A stretch of 64,000 nucleotides of DNA from Blastomussa wellsi (Eukaryota; Cnidaria; Anthozoa; Scleractinia; Plerogyridae). Both the position numbers and the translations under genes were made by a program. The stretch lies in assembly GCA_947652115.1 (NCBI GenBank), contig OX393569.1:11116055-11180054 (forward strand), given 5' to 3'. The notes under the pieces were generated by a model, which saw only the letters and a list, made by a program, of their open reading frames with translations, searched no databases and had not been told where the DNA came from. This document shows positions 52,276 through 62,303 of this stretch, in pieces; the stretch's first letter is position 1; each line of letters opens with the position of its first letter.

Positions 52276-52502
52276 CGAAATGACAAGAATGCCAAACCCG
52301 CAACTGCAACCACGCCAACAATGACAGCTATTTTGTTCACATCATGTGACTCGCTGCCAGAGCCAGCCGTTGGCGTTGGTTCAGATTCTGTTTGCTCTTC
52401 TGCAGCTGTTTGGATCACAGGCACTGCCTCTTTTTTTGCTGCCTTGTGAGTTGGATTCGAAGGGTGACTGTTTGGTGGGTTTTTTGAGTCCCCGCCATCC
52501 AT
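52272..52502 (-). CDS. Small C-terminally anchored membrane protein (M2)
   Basis: 76 aa from the ATG at 52502. A hydrophilic Pro/Ser/Thr/Glu-rich region (HPSNPTHKAAKKEAVPVIQT) is followed by one C-terminal helix (KIAVIVGVVAVAGLAFLSFR). Tail-anchored layout. The ATG abuts the stop of gene C upstream (about 52503). Unbroken. Function unknown, no homologue recognised in M1 or M3. Confidence 0.55.
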   Translation of the reverse strand: MDGGDSKNPPNSHPSNPTHKAAKKEAVPVIQTAAEEQTESEPTPTAGSGSESHDVNKIAVIVGVVAVAGLAFLSFR

Positions 52503-53517
52503 TAGCCGAAGCCGTGCTTTTTTGTGCTTTTCTTTACCCCGTCGTTGACATCCAGCTTCATACCTGGCGTCACTTGTTTGAGCTGGTTGTTGTAGCCAAC
52601 CTTGCTCTCTGTGTTAATTACCATCCGCGTGGGAATCAGCCAGGCCCCCGGGCACACAGCAAGGTTGAGCCTCACCTTTGCCTCGTTTACAGCAAGTTGG
52701 TATCCTTGAACTGACTTGGCCAGATCCAAGACAAGGAACTCACTTTGCGCCTCCTTTGCACGCCCGCCATTGCCCAGGATGCTGCTTCTCACGATAACTT
52801 GCGCACCCAGGACACAGTAAACGAATGCCTCTATCGACTAGTTTATTCGCGACAAACCCACCTGGGTCAAACCTGCTGAGGTTTTGAGCGCGAACCAATT
52901 GAATTGCTCTTCCGTGGCGTCGTTTCTTATGAAGCATACTGAAATTCCCTTTTCTGACGCCTTTGGGTCCTTGTCATCAAATGTTGCTTTTGCCAATGGA
53001 TAGGGCACGTCCCGTATCAAAGGGTCATGGCAATAAATGTAAACGCTTCCCAGCCCGTGGATTGCACCGTACGTGAAGCGAAAATCAGTTGACGTGTCAA
53101 TACCGAACTCTGCGCACAATCTTTTGTAAAAAGCTACGTCGTAATGGTTGTTAATCTGACTGAATGATGGGTCGCCCGGCAATGCGCTGAAGCTTTGGAT
53201 GCCTCCAAGCTGATACAAGATGCGCCGAACCGTGAAGTACGTGTGGAAGATTAAAAAGCCCGCACCTGCAGCGGCAGATTCAGCGCTGTGTGATATTTGT
53301 CAAACACTTCACGAGAGATTCCGCAACCTGTCATCACGCACCACACTGCAAAGTTCAGTTGCTGTGCCTAGAAAGATAGATTATGCGGGCTTTGCGGTTT
53401 CGAACTTTATCTGTTCCTTTTGAAATATCTCTCTGAAGTTTGTTGCAAAATACTGGTCGGGCATTACATAAATATTTATTGCGTTGTTGAATATTTTCTT
53501 CAAACTTGGTGCAGCGT
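52503..53517 (-). pseudogene. Maverick gene C (M2), frameshifted
   Basis: The minus strand carries ISREVFD, FYIFHVYFTVRRILYQLGGI, LPGDPSFSQINNHYDVAFYK, DAKASEKGISVCFIRND-like blocks and LKTSAGLTQVGLSRIN, as in M1. It continues to a C-terminus that M1 lacks: EFLVLDLAKSVQGYQLAVNE, MVINTESKVGYNNQLKQV. Frameshifts near 52840 and 53220. The N-terminal part is missing: at about 53517 the sequence jumps directly to gene B. Function unknown (probable structural protein). Confidence 0.65.
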
Positions 53518-53715
53518 CTTACTGATTTAGTGGACAGAGAGCAGAACCTTTTCAACGGCAAGCACTCAAGTGTTCTTGCGAGATATGTCATTGTTCTGAG
53601 GGCCACAAATGCAGGCAAAGAAGTGTCAAGTTTGAACATCTCGGTAAAAAATGAAAATGGCGAACTGTTTGACTTTCACGGGTACCCAATTCATTTTATT
53701 TTAGAGATTAATTGA
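53518..53715 (+). pseudogene. Maverick gene B C-terminal fragment (M2)
   Basis: The plus strand encodes DLVDREQNLFNGKHSSVLAR and VSSLNISVKNENGELFDFHG, ending EIN at the stop 53713-53715. It matches the end of gene B in M1 and M3. Its middle is shortened. Confidence 0.7.
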
Positions 53716-53730
53716 AATGTTATAATATGC

Positions 53731-53795
53731 CATGTCTTTAGTGAATGTCTTGCCAAGTGCACCGCCTGATAATATTTATCCAGACCTACAGTACT
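53731..53795 (+). pseudogene. Maverick gene A N-terminal remnant with PSAP and YPDL (M2)
   Basis: An ATG at 53731 opens a short reading frame MSLVNVLPSAPPDNIYPDL, then the Penelope fragment begins. PSAP and YPxL are retained; the PPxY spacing is altered. Only about 20 codons remain. Confidence 0.6.
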
Positions 53796-54070
53796 GCTCA
53801 AATGTAAGTTACTGGATTCGCCGACGAAGGGCTAACGCTTGAAACGTCAGCTCTTGAATCTCTTTACGGTGGCCAATTGACATTATCAACTAAGTTGATA
53901 AAACCAAATTATATTGAACTTAGAAATAGACTGGTTCAGTATTCAAGGCAGCGAATAATCGAGATACAGCAATTTGGGATGTCTGAGAATCGGGCTGGTT
54001 TGACGTTTTTGACACAGAAACATCTGTTTACTTTTATTAGTCGTTTAGATTCAGATAGGCCATAACCAAC
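53796..54070 (+). mobile_element. Penelope-like 3' fragment with degenerate hammerhead core
   Basis: CCGACGAAGGGCTAACGCTT then GAAACGTCAGC (53821-53855) is the characteristic element tail, equivalent to a hammerhead core with one substitution (CCGACGA instead of CTGACGA). GGCCAATTGACATTATCAAC follows. No reverse transcriptase remains. It truncates M2 gene A. Confidence 0.55.
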
Positions 54071-54399
54071 AAAACACAGTTAACAGTTAAATAAGCAAAG
54101 AGGAAATGTGTTTTTTTTCCAGGGGTTAATGTGCCGACGATGTCTTGTTTACTTCACTGTGAGAAAATGTAAATAAAAGAGCGAGCGCCAAGTTGTCAGA
54201 ATGGATAGCGTCGCGGCACATGCTAAAACATGTGATATCTTGCATTCTAAATCTAAATAGCGCCTAAGTCTTATTGCAACAGAAATAGTCTGTTTTTGAA
54301 GTGAGGATTCAGGATAAAGTTCACACGAATCAAACCGGGCCAATCTCACGCACAGTGAAGACGGAAGAAGCTTTCAGTTTGAGGCGTGGGAATAAAAAT
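54071..54399. other. Spacer between Penelope fragment and M3, no gene seen
   Basis: No recognisable coding region. The last five bases (54395-54399, AAAAT) are duplicated after the right end of M3. Confidence 0.5.
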
Positions 54400-54750
54400 A
54401 CACACAGGGAACATGAGGGTTCTGGCACAGCTTTGCGCAGCTGGTTGCGAAGGGGTGGCGGGGGTGGAAGGGTGGCAGGGGGTGGAGTGGTGGCCGGTGT
54501 GTGGAGTGGTGGCAGGGGGTGTTGGGGTGGCGGTGGCAGCTGGTTGGTTGCTTGTGCGTGCCCAGAACCTCAAACATGTGTGTCAAACGCAAACACAACA
54601 AGCGCCCGACCCGCCAAGCGAGCGAATGTGAAAACATCTGTGTCAAACGCAAACACAAAAAAAAGCGTGTGACCCGCCAAGCGAATGTGACACAGAAAAT
54701 TCTCCCTGTTGAAGAAATGTATGCACTGGATATACACAAATTTGTGTCAG
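54400..54750. repeat. Left terminal inverted repeat of M3
   Basis: About 350 bp matching 62547-62878 in reverse complement. It contains a G-rich GGGTGG-repeat tract (54465-54540) and two ~60-bp tandem units with TGTGTCAAACGCAAACACAA and GACCCGCCAAGCGA. It runs into the leader of the polymerase gene. Confidence 0.9.
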
Positions 54751-54798
54751 AATTATTTTCCAATTGAAGAAATATCCGCACAAGTATATACGCCAAAA

Positions 54799-57700
54799 AT
54801 GGCTGCCACAAATTATTCAACCGATGTTTTGCAAACGTTTTACGAACAAATTGCCGAGGAGGAAAACACAAGCCAACCAGTTCAAGATCTGGAACCAGGA
54901 CAAGATCAGGCTGGAATATATGACAGGTTTCAAACATCACAAACAAATTACCAGGAATGGCTTCGTGTTTGGAGAGTGTTTGTATCCATGGAAAATCCAA
55001 ACAATAACGATCTTTTGGAGTTTGCAAGTGAATACAAATCAAAGTTCACTGATGTGGTAGAACAAGAACTCCAAAGTTTAAAAAGCATAAAAGTAAGTTT
55101 TGGGTTAGAAGTACAGTTTGAAAGAGAAGATGAAGGTGAAACGCAAAACATGATACATTATTTTAAAGAAGAAGAACCGTATGTTTTCCAAAGGCATGGT
55201 GAAGAAAAGATTGAAAAAGAATTCAAAAATTTCATTGAAAATATCAATGGAGAAATAGAAAACTGGTGGAACAGGATGGAAAGTTAAAAGAATAATGACT
55301 GTATACGTGAATGCCGCACGCTATGAACCGCTGCGCGGAGGAGGAACTTATTTGCCTCTTCCGCCCAAACTGGCAAACAAGAAGGCTATAGTAAACGTGC
55401 AAAACAGGAATAACGAATGTTTGAAGTGGGCACTAAGAGCTGCTTTATTCCCTCCAAAAGATGGAAAGAACCCACAAAGACCAAGCAAATACCCGGTTAA
55501 CGATGGTATCGACTACACCGGCATCGATTTCCCAACACCGGTGAAACAGATAGACAAGCTTGAGGCGCAAAACAAAGCCCTCGCATTAAATGTCTTTGGC
55601 TGGGAATAAACAGTGTGATAGTCCACAGGATAAGTGAGAAAGAGAGAAATTTACCAAGGATAAACTTGATGCTGACCGGGTCTCCGCTTTGCTGTTCGAT
55701 CAGACCAGAAACAGCAACGCAAAGCACTACTGCATGCTGTGCTTAACTCGTTTTTCATGAGCGGACTTGCTCGTCTCCCACAAAAAATATTGCAACGGCG
55801 TCCACGGCAGGCCGACAAGGATCGAGATGCTGGAAGAGATGAGATGCTGTGGGAACGTTTCTAAAGGCCATTCTGTACGAGGAGAAAGTAATAAGAAAAA
55901 GCTTGGCCACACCAAAGCCTATTGTGATGACAGCACTTGATGATGCACTTGTCTCCGCAACCCCCAAGGAGTGTCTGAAAATAACATCAAGTGTCTCAAA
56001 CGGCAGCGAACTGCTTTACAAAAAGGGGATCTACCCTTACGAGTACATGGACTCTTGGGAGAGATTCAGCGAGACAAGGCTGCCGGACAAGCAGATGTTT
56101 TACAGCAAACTCACGGACGAGAACATATCAGACGAAGAGTACGCGCACGCGCAGAGGGTCTGGGAGGCTTTCGGATGCAAGTCTCTGGGCGACTAACACG
56201 ATCTCTACGTCAAAACTGATGTCGCCCTGCTGGCAGATGTTTTCGAGAACTTCCGAAACCTGTGCGCAGAGCAGTATGGATTGGATCCGGCACATTATTA
56301 CACGTCACCAGGCCTCTCGTGGGAAGCGCTCTTGAAAAAGACAGGAGTCAAGCTGGAGTTGTTCACAGACGTTGAAATGCATGTCTTCGTGGAAAGAGGA
56401 ATTCGTGGAGGAATCTCGATGGTGAACAAGAGGTATGCCAAGGCAAACAACCCCCTGCTGCCTGACTATGACCCCAGTAAACCGAAAAAATATATTATGT
56501 ATCTTGACGCAAACAACCTTTACGGATGGGCAATGAGCAAGCCCCTCCCCAAAAGGGATTTCAAATGGAAGCGCGTAATGCCCACAGAGCAGGAGATTGT
56601 GAAGAAAAAAGAGAACGCGAGGAATGGGTGGATTCTCGAGGTTGATCTTAAATATCCCGCAGACCTGCACGAGGAGCACAACAGCCACCCCCTGGCACCG
56701 GAGAAAAAAATAATCCAAAAGGAAAGGATGTCGGACTACCAAAAGAAGATAATGAAAGACCTGGATTTAACCACCCTGGAAAGCAAGAAGCTGCTGCTGA
56801 TGCTCGAAGACAAAAACAACTACGTCGTCCATTACAGAAACCTTCAGTTTTATCTGAAGCAAGGCATGAAACTGAAACGCGTGCACAGGGTGCTGGAGTT
56901 CGAACAAGAACGCTGGATGGAGCCCTACATCAGGATGAACACTGAGTTCAGGAAAAACGCAAAGAGCGACTTTGAAAAGAACTTTTACAAGGTCATGAAC
57001 AACTCAGTTTTCGGCAAAACCATGGAAAACCTACGCAACCGTGTTAACATCAAAATCATGTGCAGCACCGAGGAGGAAAAAATAAGGAAATTGGTTGCCA
57101 GCCCTTTGTACTCAAGGTTTGCCGAATTCACAAACGACGTCGCGGGGATCCACATGCACAAAAGCCGCCTGCTGCTGAACAAGCCTGTTTACACGGGCAT
57201 GACGATCCGTGACAACAGCAAGATCCTGATGTATGACTTTTTCTACAACAAGCTTCGCAAACAATACGGCCCCAGGTGCGAGCTTTTGTACACAGACACC
57301 GACAGCCTTCTGCTGGAGATAGAAACGGAGGACGTCTACAAAGACATCGAAAGAAAAGCATTTCTTTATGACACGAGCGATTACCCGGTTGAGCATCCAC
57401 TACACTCAAACGCGAACAAAAAGGCCTTGGGCAAGATGAAAGATGAATGTGCCGGAACGCCGATAGAAGAGTGTGTGTGTCTGAGGCCGAAAATGTACTC
57501 GATCCTGAGGGCGGACGAAAAAAACATCAAAAAAGCGAAGGACGTAAAAAAGTGCGTTATCAAGAAGCAAATCAAGCATGAACAGTACAAGGAAATGCTT
57601 TTAGGTGCGAAACAGTTATGGCACGGAATGAACATTCTTCGAAGTGAGGGTCATCAAATATATGGCATGCACGTCAACAAGATTTCGCTGTCCACGTTTG

Positions 57701-57876
57701 ATTCAAAACGCTGGATAGCATATGATGGGATCCATACAAATGCTTACGGATACACCAGGCCGTTTGATGAGGAGTTGTTGCGAGCTTTGGCAGATGTTGA
57801 TTTGGATGGTGATTTGGATATTGATTTGACAGACGTTGATTTGTCAGATATTGATTTGTCAGAGTTGCAGTGGTAA
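54799..57876 (+). pseudogene. Maverick DNA polymerase B (M3); exonuclease region deleted, palm intact
   Basis: Replicates element DNA. The start is the ATG at 54799 (MAATNYSTDVLQTFYEQIAE). The N-terminal domain runs to a stop at 55287 and resumes at 55295-55609 in another frame. Between 55610 and 55930 the exonuclease region is largely deleted. From 55930 to 57876 the polymerase part is readable with one stop at 56194. From 56281 a 531-codon frame is unbroken: motif A YIMYLDANNLYGWAM (56497), motif B KVMNNSVFGKTMEN (56991) and motif C LLYTDTDSLLLEI (57285). The tail is an acidic Asp-rich repeat (DVDLDGDLDIDLTDVDLSDI) ending ELQW. As a whole gene it is dead, but the palm module is preserved. 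Confidence 0.88.
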
Positions 57877-58171
57877 CTGTGTGTTTGGAGGGACATGGCA
57901 CGGAATGAACATTCTTCGAAGTGAGGGTCATCAAATATATGGCATGCACGTCAACAAGATTTCGCTGTCCGCGTTTGATTCAAAACGCTGGATAGCATAT
58001 GATGGGATCCATACAAATGCTTACGGATACACCAGGCCGTTTGATGAGGAGTTGTTGCGAGCTTTGGCAGATGTTGATTTGGATGGTGATTTGAATATTG
58101 ATTTGACAGACGTTGATTTGTCAGATATTGATTTGTCAGAGTTGCAGTGGTAACTGTGTGTTTGGAGGGAC
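57618..58171 (+). repeat. 277-bp tandem duplication of the polymerase 3' end (M3)
   Basis: 57618-57894 is repeated at 57895-58171 with about two differences. The second copy contains a full repeat of the polymerase C-terminus after the stop. It also contains, antisense, the last codons of the integrase. Recent event. Confidence 0.95.
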
Positions 58172-59103
58172 AACCAGCAGCTCTTCACGCACAAAGCCAC
58201 GCGTGGGCCCGTCGCGCAAATAGTATGGGTTGATCTGGTTTGGAAAAAGATCTTTCAATGTTGTAAACTTTCAACGACCAGATCGGATCTGTGGCCCTTC
58301 TTGCCCCACCTTCCAACTCTCCTGGTTGGAAGAGATAGCAAACTTGGACAAGAGGGGGGAGGATTTTTTCGACCTTTCCAACAGGCCTTCTATAAGAATA
58401 AACAGCTTTTTCTTTGATGGCGACTACGGGCTTCTTGCCAGTAAGGCTTGTTACCTCGTTGTTCAAAGCCAAAACAACTTCAGGAAGTCTTTTCACCCAC
58501 GCAGTTGACCGCTCGCCAGGAGGGAGTCGCATTTCCACGGCGTACTGGTACCCAAATAACCATTCGGCAAGGGTGCGGTTGAAACGTTCAACAATGGCCT
58601 GGTCGCGGTGAATGTCAACGCGTCTGCGCCGGATATTGGTTTTGTGCTTTTCCATTTATTTTGAGATGGCGCCCATGAATTCGTGCTTGGGGTTAACCTG
58701 CAGCAGTTTTGGTCATTTCAAAGGCCCGCGCTTGTAAATCTTCTGAAAGGCCTGCACGACCTCAACAGAATTTTTTGAAGTCAAGGGTTCGGCCTCTTTG
58801 TAGCGGCTGGCCACGTCGACGACAGTCAGCGCGTATTTGAAAACTTTGCATCCACGGGGCAGTTTATCGTGTGGCAAAAAAAAAGGTCCACCTGGTGGAC
58901 CGCATTGGGTGTGGGCACATCGAATTTTGGTCGAGGGATGTGTCTCCGAGCGGGCAGGTAAATCTGCCAGAGGGCTTGGTTGGTCAGCCACCTTTTTGTG
59001 ACGTCTTCTGTCACCTTGGCGGCCTAGGATAATTTTTAAACAGTGGCAAGGCCTTTCCAATAGCCCCCCAGGCCGTAGTATATCTTTGCGAGTTTGGCAT
59101 CCA
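58145..59103 (-). pseudogene. Maverick integrase (M3), frameshifts and stop
   Basis: It starts at the ATG at 59103 (MDAKLAKIYYGLGGYWKGLA). It retains the N-terminal helical part (TEDVTKRWLTNQALWQIYLP) that M1 lost. Then come PTPNAVHQVDLFF (first catalytic Asp), KVFKYALTVVDVASRYKEAE, QVNPKHEFMGA (Asn at the second catalytic position, as in M1) and DIHRDQAIVERFNRTLAEWL (Glu). The C-terminal domain is LPEVVLALNNEVTSLTGKKP and GARRATDPIWSLKVYNIERS. A frameshift lies near 58880 and stops near 58715 and 58655. The 3' end GFVREELLVVPPNTQL is antisense to the duplicated polymerase tail. Confidence 0.85.
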
Positions 59104-59104
59104 T

Positions 59105-59322
59105 CACACTATATTTGGAGAGAAAAAAGTTTAAGGAACCGGAAGGCTGCGTAGCCCAGAGCAAGCGCCCCGGCGGTACGCCTCGAGAGCTTTATCATGG
59201 CACTCTTTTTCTTCAAGCGCTGCTTTATCACCGCCACCAAAAGCCCTCGCGAGATAATTACCGCCGATGAAAGCCGCTGCGTTCAACACAGCCCCGCCAA
59301 CCATGATCGCGACACTTCCCAT
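59105..59322 (-). pseudogene. Maverick gene L (M3), internally deleted
   Basis: From the ATG at 59322 (MGSVAIMVGGAVLNAAAFIG) through DKALEAYR, then a deletion removes the middle and the C-terminal helix is read out of frame. First membrane helix intact. 44 bp downstream of gene K on the same strand. Confidence 0.6.
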
Positions 59323-59366
59323 TTTTTTCTTATATTTACTTTTTTAACTGTTGGTTGGAAGGATTT

Positions 59367-59588
59367 TCAGATGTTGGTGGGAAGGATTTTCTGGTCCTCC
59401 AGGTACTTTTTGAGCGCAACGCTTCCCGCCATGACAGCTGTGAACATTGCATAGTTTTTGATAGAATTAGAAGGGTCAGCTGTAAAACTTTTCTTGAACA
59501 TTTTTTTGGCCACCCAGCCTATGCCAGCAGCGAGGCCGACGAGGGTGGTGGCATCCATGACAGTTTTGACGAGCTTGTTGTCTGACAT
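59367..59588 (-). CDS. Maverick gene K: small two-helix hydrophobic protein (M3), intact
   Basis: 73 aa from the ATG at 59588, directly downstream of a TATATA box (minus strand, 59591-59597). MSDNKLVKTVMDATTLVGLA begins the first hydrophobic stretch; the second is YAMFTAVMAGSVALKKYL. The end EDQKILPTNI is as in M1. Unbroken and better preserved than the M1 copy, which lacks this start codon. Function unknown. Confidence 0.65.
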   Translation of the reverse strand: MSDNKLVKTVMDATTLVGLAAGIGWVAKKMFKKSFTADPSNSIKNYAMFTAVMAGSVALKKYLEDQKILPTNI

Positions 59589-59624
59589 GTTTATATAGAA
59601 GAGAAAAAAATATTTAAATCGAAA

Positions 59625-59866
59625 TTACTCGGGCAACATTTCTTTTATAATCTGTTTTAGCTCTTCTTTTGAAGACTCGTCTTGATTTTTTAGCATCATT
59701 TTCAACAGGTTCTTTTCTACATCTTTTGCTTGCTCCTCGCCAAGTAGCTCAACTTCGACAGGCTTTTCGAACAAACAACTGCCAGTTTTAAGGCACTGAT
59801 ATGACACCCCCAAAACCAAAGCAAAAAGCTGTAACTGCTGCAATGTTTTTTAAACGTTGGTAGTCC
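59625..59866 (-). pseudogene. Maverick gene J (M3), frameshift near the start
   Basis: An ATG-containing leader (MGDYQRLKN, ~59866) is followed by the hydrophobic segment LFALVLGVSYQCLKTGSCLF in another frame. A charged helix and the same KEMLPE C-terminus as in M1 follow. Single-pass small membrane protein of unknown role. Confidence 0.5.
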
Positions 59867-59939
59867 CCCATTGTGTTTAGATGTTTTGTTGTGTATTCAA
59901 ATGATTTTTTTTTTGAAATGCTTTTTTTTGCCACCTAAT

Positions 59940-60412
59940 CCATCGGGCAAATACCTTTTTTGGGTGGCGTTGCAGATGCGGGTGCAGGTGCAGGTGCAGG
60001 TGCAGGTGCAGGTGCCGGTGCCTGTGCTTTTCCCAAAAAGACTCGGATGTCTTCACGCTTGACATAAGTCGTAACAAGTGTAGCGCCAATTCCAATAATA
60101 GAGATCCATTGGTTTGTGCTGAGAACATTTGAAAACTTTTGGAATCAGCTGCAGCGGGCGGTGGAGCGGTCTCCGGAGCGGGTGCAGATTTTTTCGTTTG
60201 CAATTATGACAGCAGCCTCGGCTATGGCTTTTTTCTGCGCTTGGCGGGCCATCCGTGTTCTTTCGGCAACCATTTTGCCGGCAGCTACCCGCCTGGGATT
60301 TTTGGCAGGCTTTGTTGCCGGAGTTTGTGAAGTTTCCTTTGAGACTGGAGCGTCGGTTGCTTTTGTTCAGAAATCTGTGAGGCAGCGGTCGGTTGCTGTT
60401 CTTCGGACATTG
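59940..60412 (-). pseudogene. Maverick gene I (M3), frameshifted
   Basis: Minus strand: the start near 60412 leads through the conserved basic helix (AKNPRRVAAGKMVAERTRMA region, about 60230-60320) and a hydrophobic segment around 60060-60110. The Ala-Pro repeat at 59970-60030 ends in TPPKKG. At least two frame changes. Longer Ala-Pro tail than the M1 copies. Confidence 0.55.
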
Positions 60413-60504
60413 CGAGGGATGCTGATTATTTCCGTGTATTTAATTAAGAAAAATAATTTTTGTGAGGAATTGTCGACTATTTCTTGGTGAGTTTTGCGCA
60501 GTGA

Positions 60505-61044
60505 TTATTCAATAGTTTGTGAGTTTTGCACAGTGGTTGGTGAGTTTTGCACAGCTTCCGCTTTGTGCTTCAAAATGTGTTTTCCGGTGATCAGCGGCGT
60601 GTTGGCCACAGCAAGAAAACGGCCGCACTTCAAAGCCATGTTGCCGGCCAGGTTCGAGAGCTCTTTGTAAATGATGTAGTCATTTCTGAGTTCTTTTTGA
60701 TGAGCCTCGATGTCATCTACGTCAACGACCATTCCGACCCCTTTGGAAACAAGAAAAATGAAGCTGTCGATCAAGCTGTCAGTTGTCTTTGAGCCCACAT
60801 AGGTCTCGTACCGTTTGGTGAATTTCTCAACATCTTTGTCGGAGAGGCGCTTCACCTGCTCATGTGTTAACTGCGCCCCGATGGCCTCTTTCGCTTTTCC
60901 TGTCGACACCAGCACGACCAGCTGCTCACGAAGAGCAGGAATATCGGACCCGGAAACATCAGCTGGCGCGCTCGACGGCTCGGCTTCCAGCAGGTTCATA
61001 ACCTCTGCGATCGCAGGCTCTTCTTCCGCCATTGCATATCTCAT
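60505..61044 (-). CDS. Maverick gene H (M3), intact
   Basis: 179 aa from the ATG at 61044 (a second ATG at 61032 matches the M1 start). Conserved blocks GSDIPALREQLVVLVSTGKA, QLTHEQVKRLSDKDVEKFTK, YETYVGSKTTDSLIDSFIFL, ELRNDYIIYKELSNLAGNMA and CGRFLAVANTPLITGKHILK, then a Gln/Asn/Thr-rich tail. No breaks. It lies next to the remaining ATPase scrap. Function unknown; conservation in three diverged copies suggests a core role. Confidence 0.7.
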   Translation of the reverse strand: MRYAMAEEEPAIAEVMNLLEAEPSSAPADVSGSDIPALREQLVVLVSTGKAKEAIGAQLTHEQVKRLSDKDVEKFTKRYETYVGSKTTDSLIDSFIFLVSKGVGMVVDVDDIEAHQKELRNDYIIYKELSNLAGNMALKCGRFLAVANTPLITGKHILKHKAEAVQNSPTTVQNSQTIE

Positions 61045-61059
61045 TCCGTTTTTTTTTTA

Positions 61060-61173
61060 TTCAAAATAATTCCGTAGGGGTGCCAAAGCGAGAAAACAAG
61101 ATGCGCGAACTTTTGAGCTTAAAGCTTTGAAAGAAGACCTTTGTACTCATCCTGGGAGAGTTCCCCGGCGTAA
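61060..61173 (-). pseudogene. Maverick packaging ATPase, C-terminal scrap (M3)
   Basis: About 38 codons at the ATPase C-terminus (DEYKGLLSKLKAQKFAHLVF then SLWHPYGIIL), homologous to 39310-39417. The rest of the gene is removed by the M3 deletion whose junction is near 61173. Confidence 0.75.
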
Positions 61174-61713
61174 AGTGTTTTACGTAAGGAATGGGCAGTC
61201 TAAAAAAGACAGAACTCTTTTGCTACCTGGCAACTATGATCTCGAAAGTATCCAAAACTTTTTCAACGAAGGTTTCCCAGAAAAAATATTTTTTGCAACG
61301 AGGGGAACATTCGAGAGAACAGTAATCGTTACCCCCAAACAAACACAAAATTAACACAGAATTTGATGAGTGACAGTTTGAAAAAACTTCTTGATAAACC
61401 CAACAGAAATGTTATTTTCACGCAAATTGTTATCGATGGCGTAAAAACTGAGAACTTTTATTTTATCCACTGCGATTTAGTGGACAGAGAGCAGAACCTT
61501 TTCAACGGCAAGCACTCGTGTTCTTGCGAGCTTTGACATAAAAGGAAAGCCTTATGAAAAAGTTTCATACCAGAGTGGGGAGCAACATGTTCTGAGGGAC
61601 ACAAATACAGGCAAAGAAGTGTCAAGTTTGACCATCTCGGTAAAAAATGAAAATGGCAAACTGTTTGACTTTCACGGGTTCCCAATTTATTTCCTTTCAG
61701 AAATAAATTGAAA
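61174..61713 (+). pseudogene. Maverick gene B (M3), N-terminally truncated and frameshifted
   Basis: The plus strand encodes SKKDRTLLLPGNYDLESIQN, then SDSLKKLLDKPNRNVIFTQI, FIHCDLVDREQNLFNGKHS, and after a frameshift near 61520 FDIKGKPYEKVSYQSGEQ and VSSLTISVKNENGKLFDFHG to the stop at 61711-61713. More complete than the M1 and M2 versions in its middle part. Putative penton-like minor capsid protein (inference). Confidence 0.65.
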
Positions 61714-61721
61714 TATATATA

Positions 61722-61795
61722 CCATGTCTTCAGCAAAGTGCTCCGCCTAATATTTATGCAGAGCTTCCCCTGGAAAGAACCGAAAATGGACAAAC
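61722..61795 (+). pseudogene. Maverick gene A N-terminal remnant (M3)
   Basis: An ATG at about 61724 followed by AGTGCTCCGCC, ATTTATGCAGAGC and TTCCCCTGGAAAGAACCGAA, the equivalent of the late-domain region of gene A in M1. It is frameshifted by small deletions. Similarity stops at about 61795 and resumes 1.6 kb away at 63372. Confidence 0.65.
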
Positions 61796-62303
61796 CTTGT
61801 CAGAAAGTGAAAAACTGCAAGATTTACGATTGAAGCTCATTTCCTGTGCCTCTTGTATAGCCTGAATAACTTTGTATGATATTCGTCTGATATCTTTCTG
61901 CCAAACAGGCATAAAAAGTTCGTCTATTGTGTATGCGATGATATGAATAAACAAAAACATGTCGCTTTCTCTCTAAGTTGTTATCAAAGTAACCGCTTCC
62001 GTTCATATGAAGAGAATGATCTGGAACTTCCGGTTTTTACGAAACTGACCTCACGTGGAACGAAAAAAAAGACAATTACTTTTCACATGCAAAACAATAG
62101 AATGCATACCAAATCTCCCTGGCAACTGAAAATGTATAAATAGATTTAAAATTTACTTTTCAAACAGTGCATTGCTAGGGAGATTTGGTATGTATTCTAT
62201 TGTTTAGCACGTGAAAAGTTATTGTTTAAGTTGGCTATTCACATGATTTTCTAAAAATATCTGTGTCATATCTCTTGGGAAAAACCCATACACATGATGT
62301 CAG
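61796..62303. other. Non-coding part of M3 with a foldback hairpin
   Basis: Unrecognised sequence between the gene A remnant and the right terminal region. It includes the hairpin 62078-62222: the arms contain CCAAATCTCCCTGGCA and TGCTAGGGAGATTTGG, plus ACTTTTCACATG/CACGTGAAAAGT. A 68-codon minus-strand frame at 61754-61960 has no recognised domain. Confidence 0.5.

Larger units (their letters stand above)
49341..53795 (-). mobile_element. Maverick/Polinton fragment M2 (diverged lineage)
   Basis: Gene order read from the right: A N-terminus, B C-terminus, C, two small membrane proteins, a second gene-I scrap, F, G, H, I. The order is as in M1 but in the opposite chromosomal orientation. Protein blocks are clearly different from M1 and M3, so it is a separate lineage. 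No polymerase or integrase. Bounded on the left by the BEL/Pao fragment and on the right by a Penelope 3' fragment. Confidence 0.82.

Noticed and set aside
54400..54750. The G-rich tract as a telomere-like or switch-like repeat
   Set aside because: It is part of the Maverick terminal inverted repeat and occurs in complement at 62547-62878.
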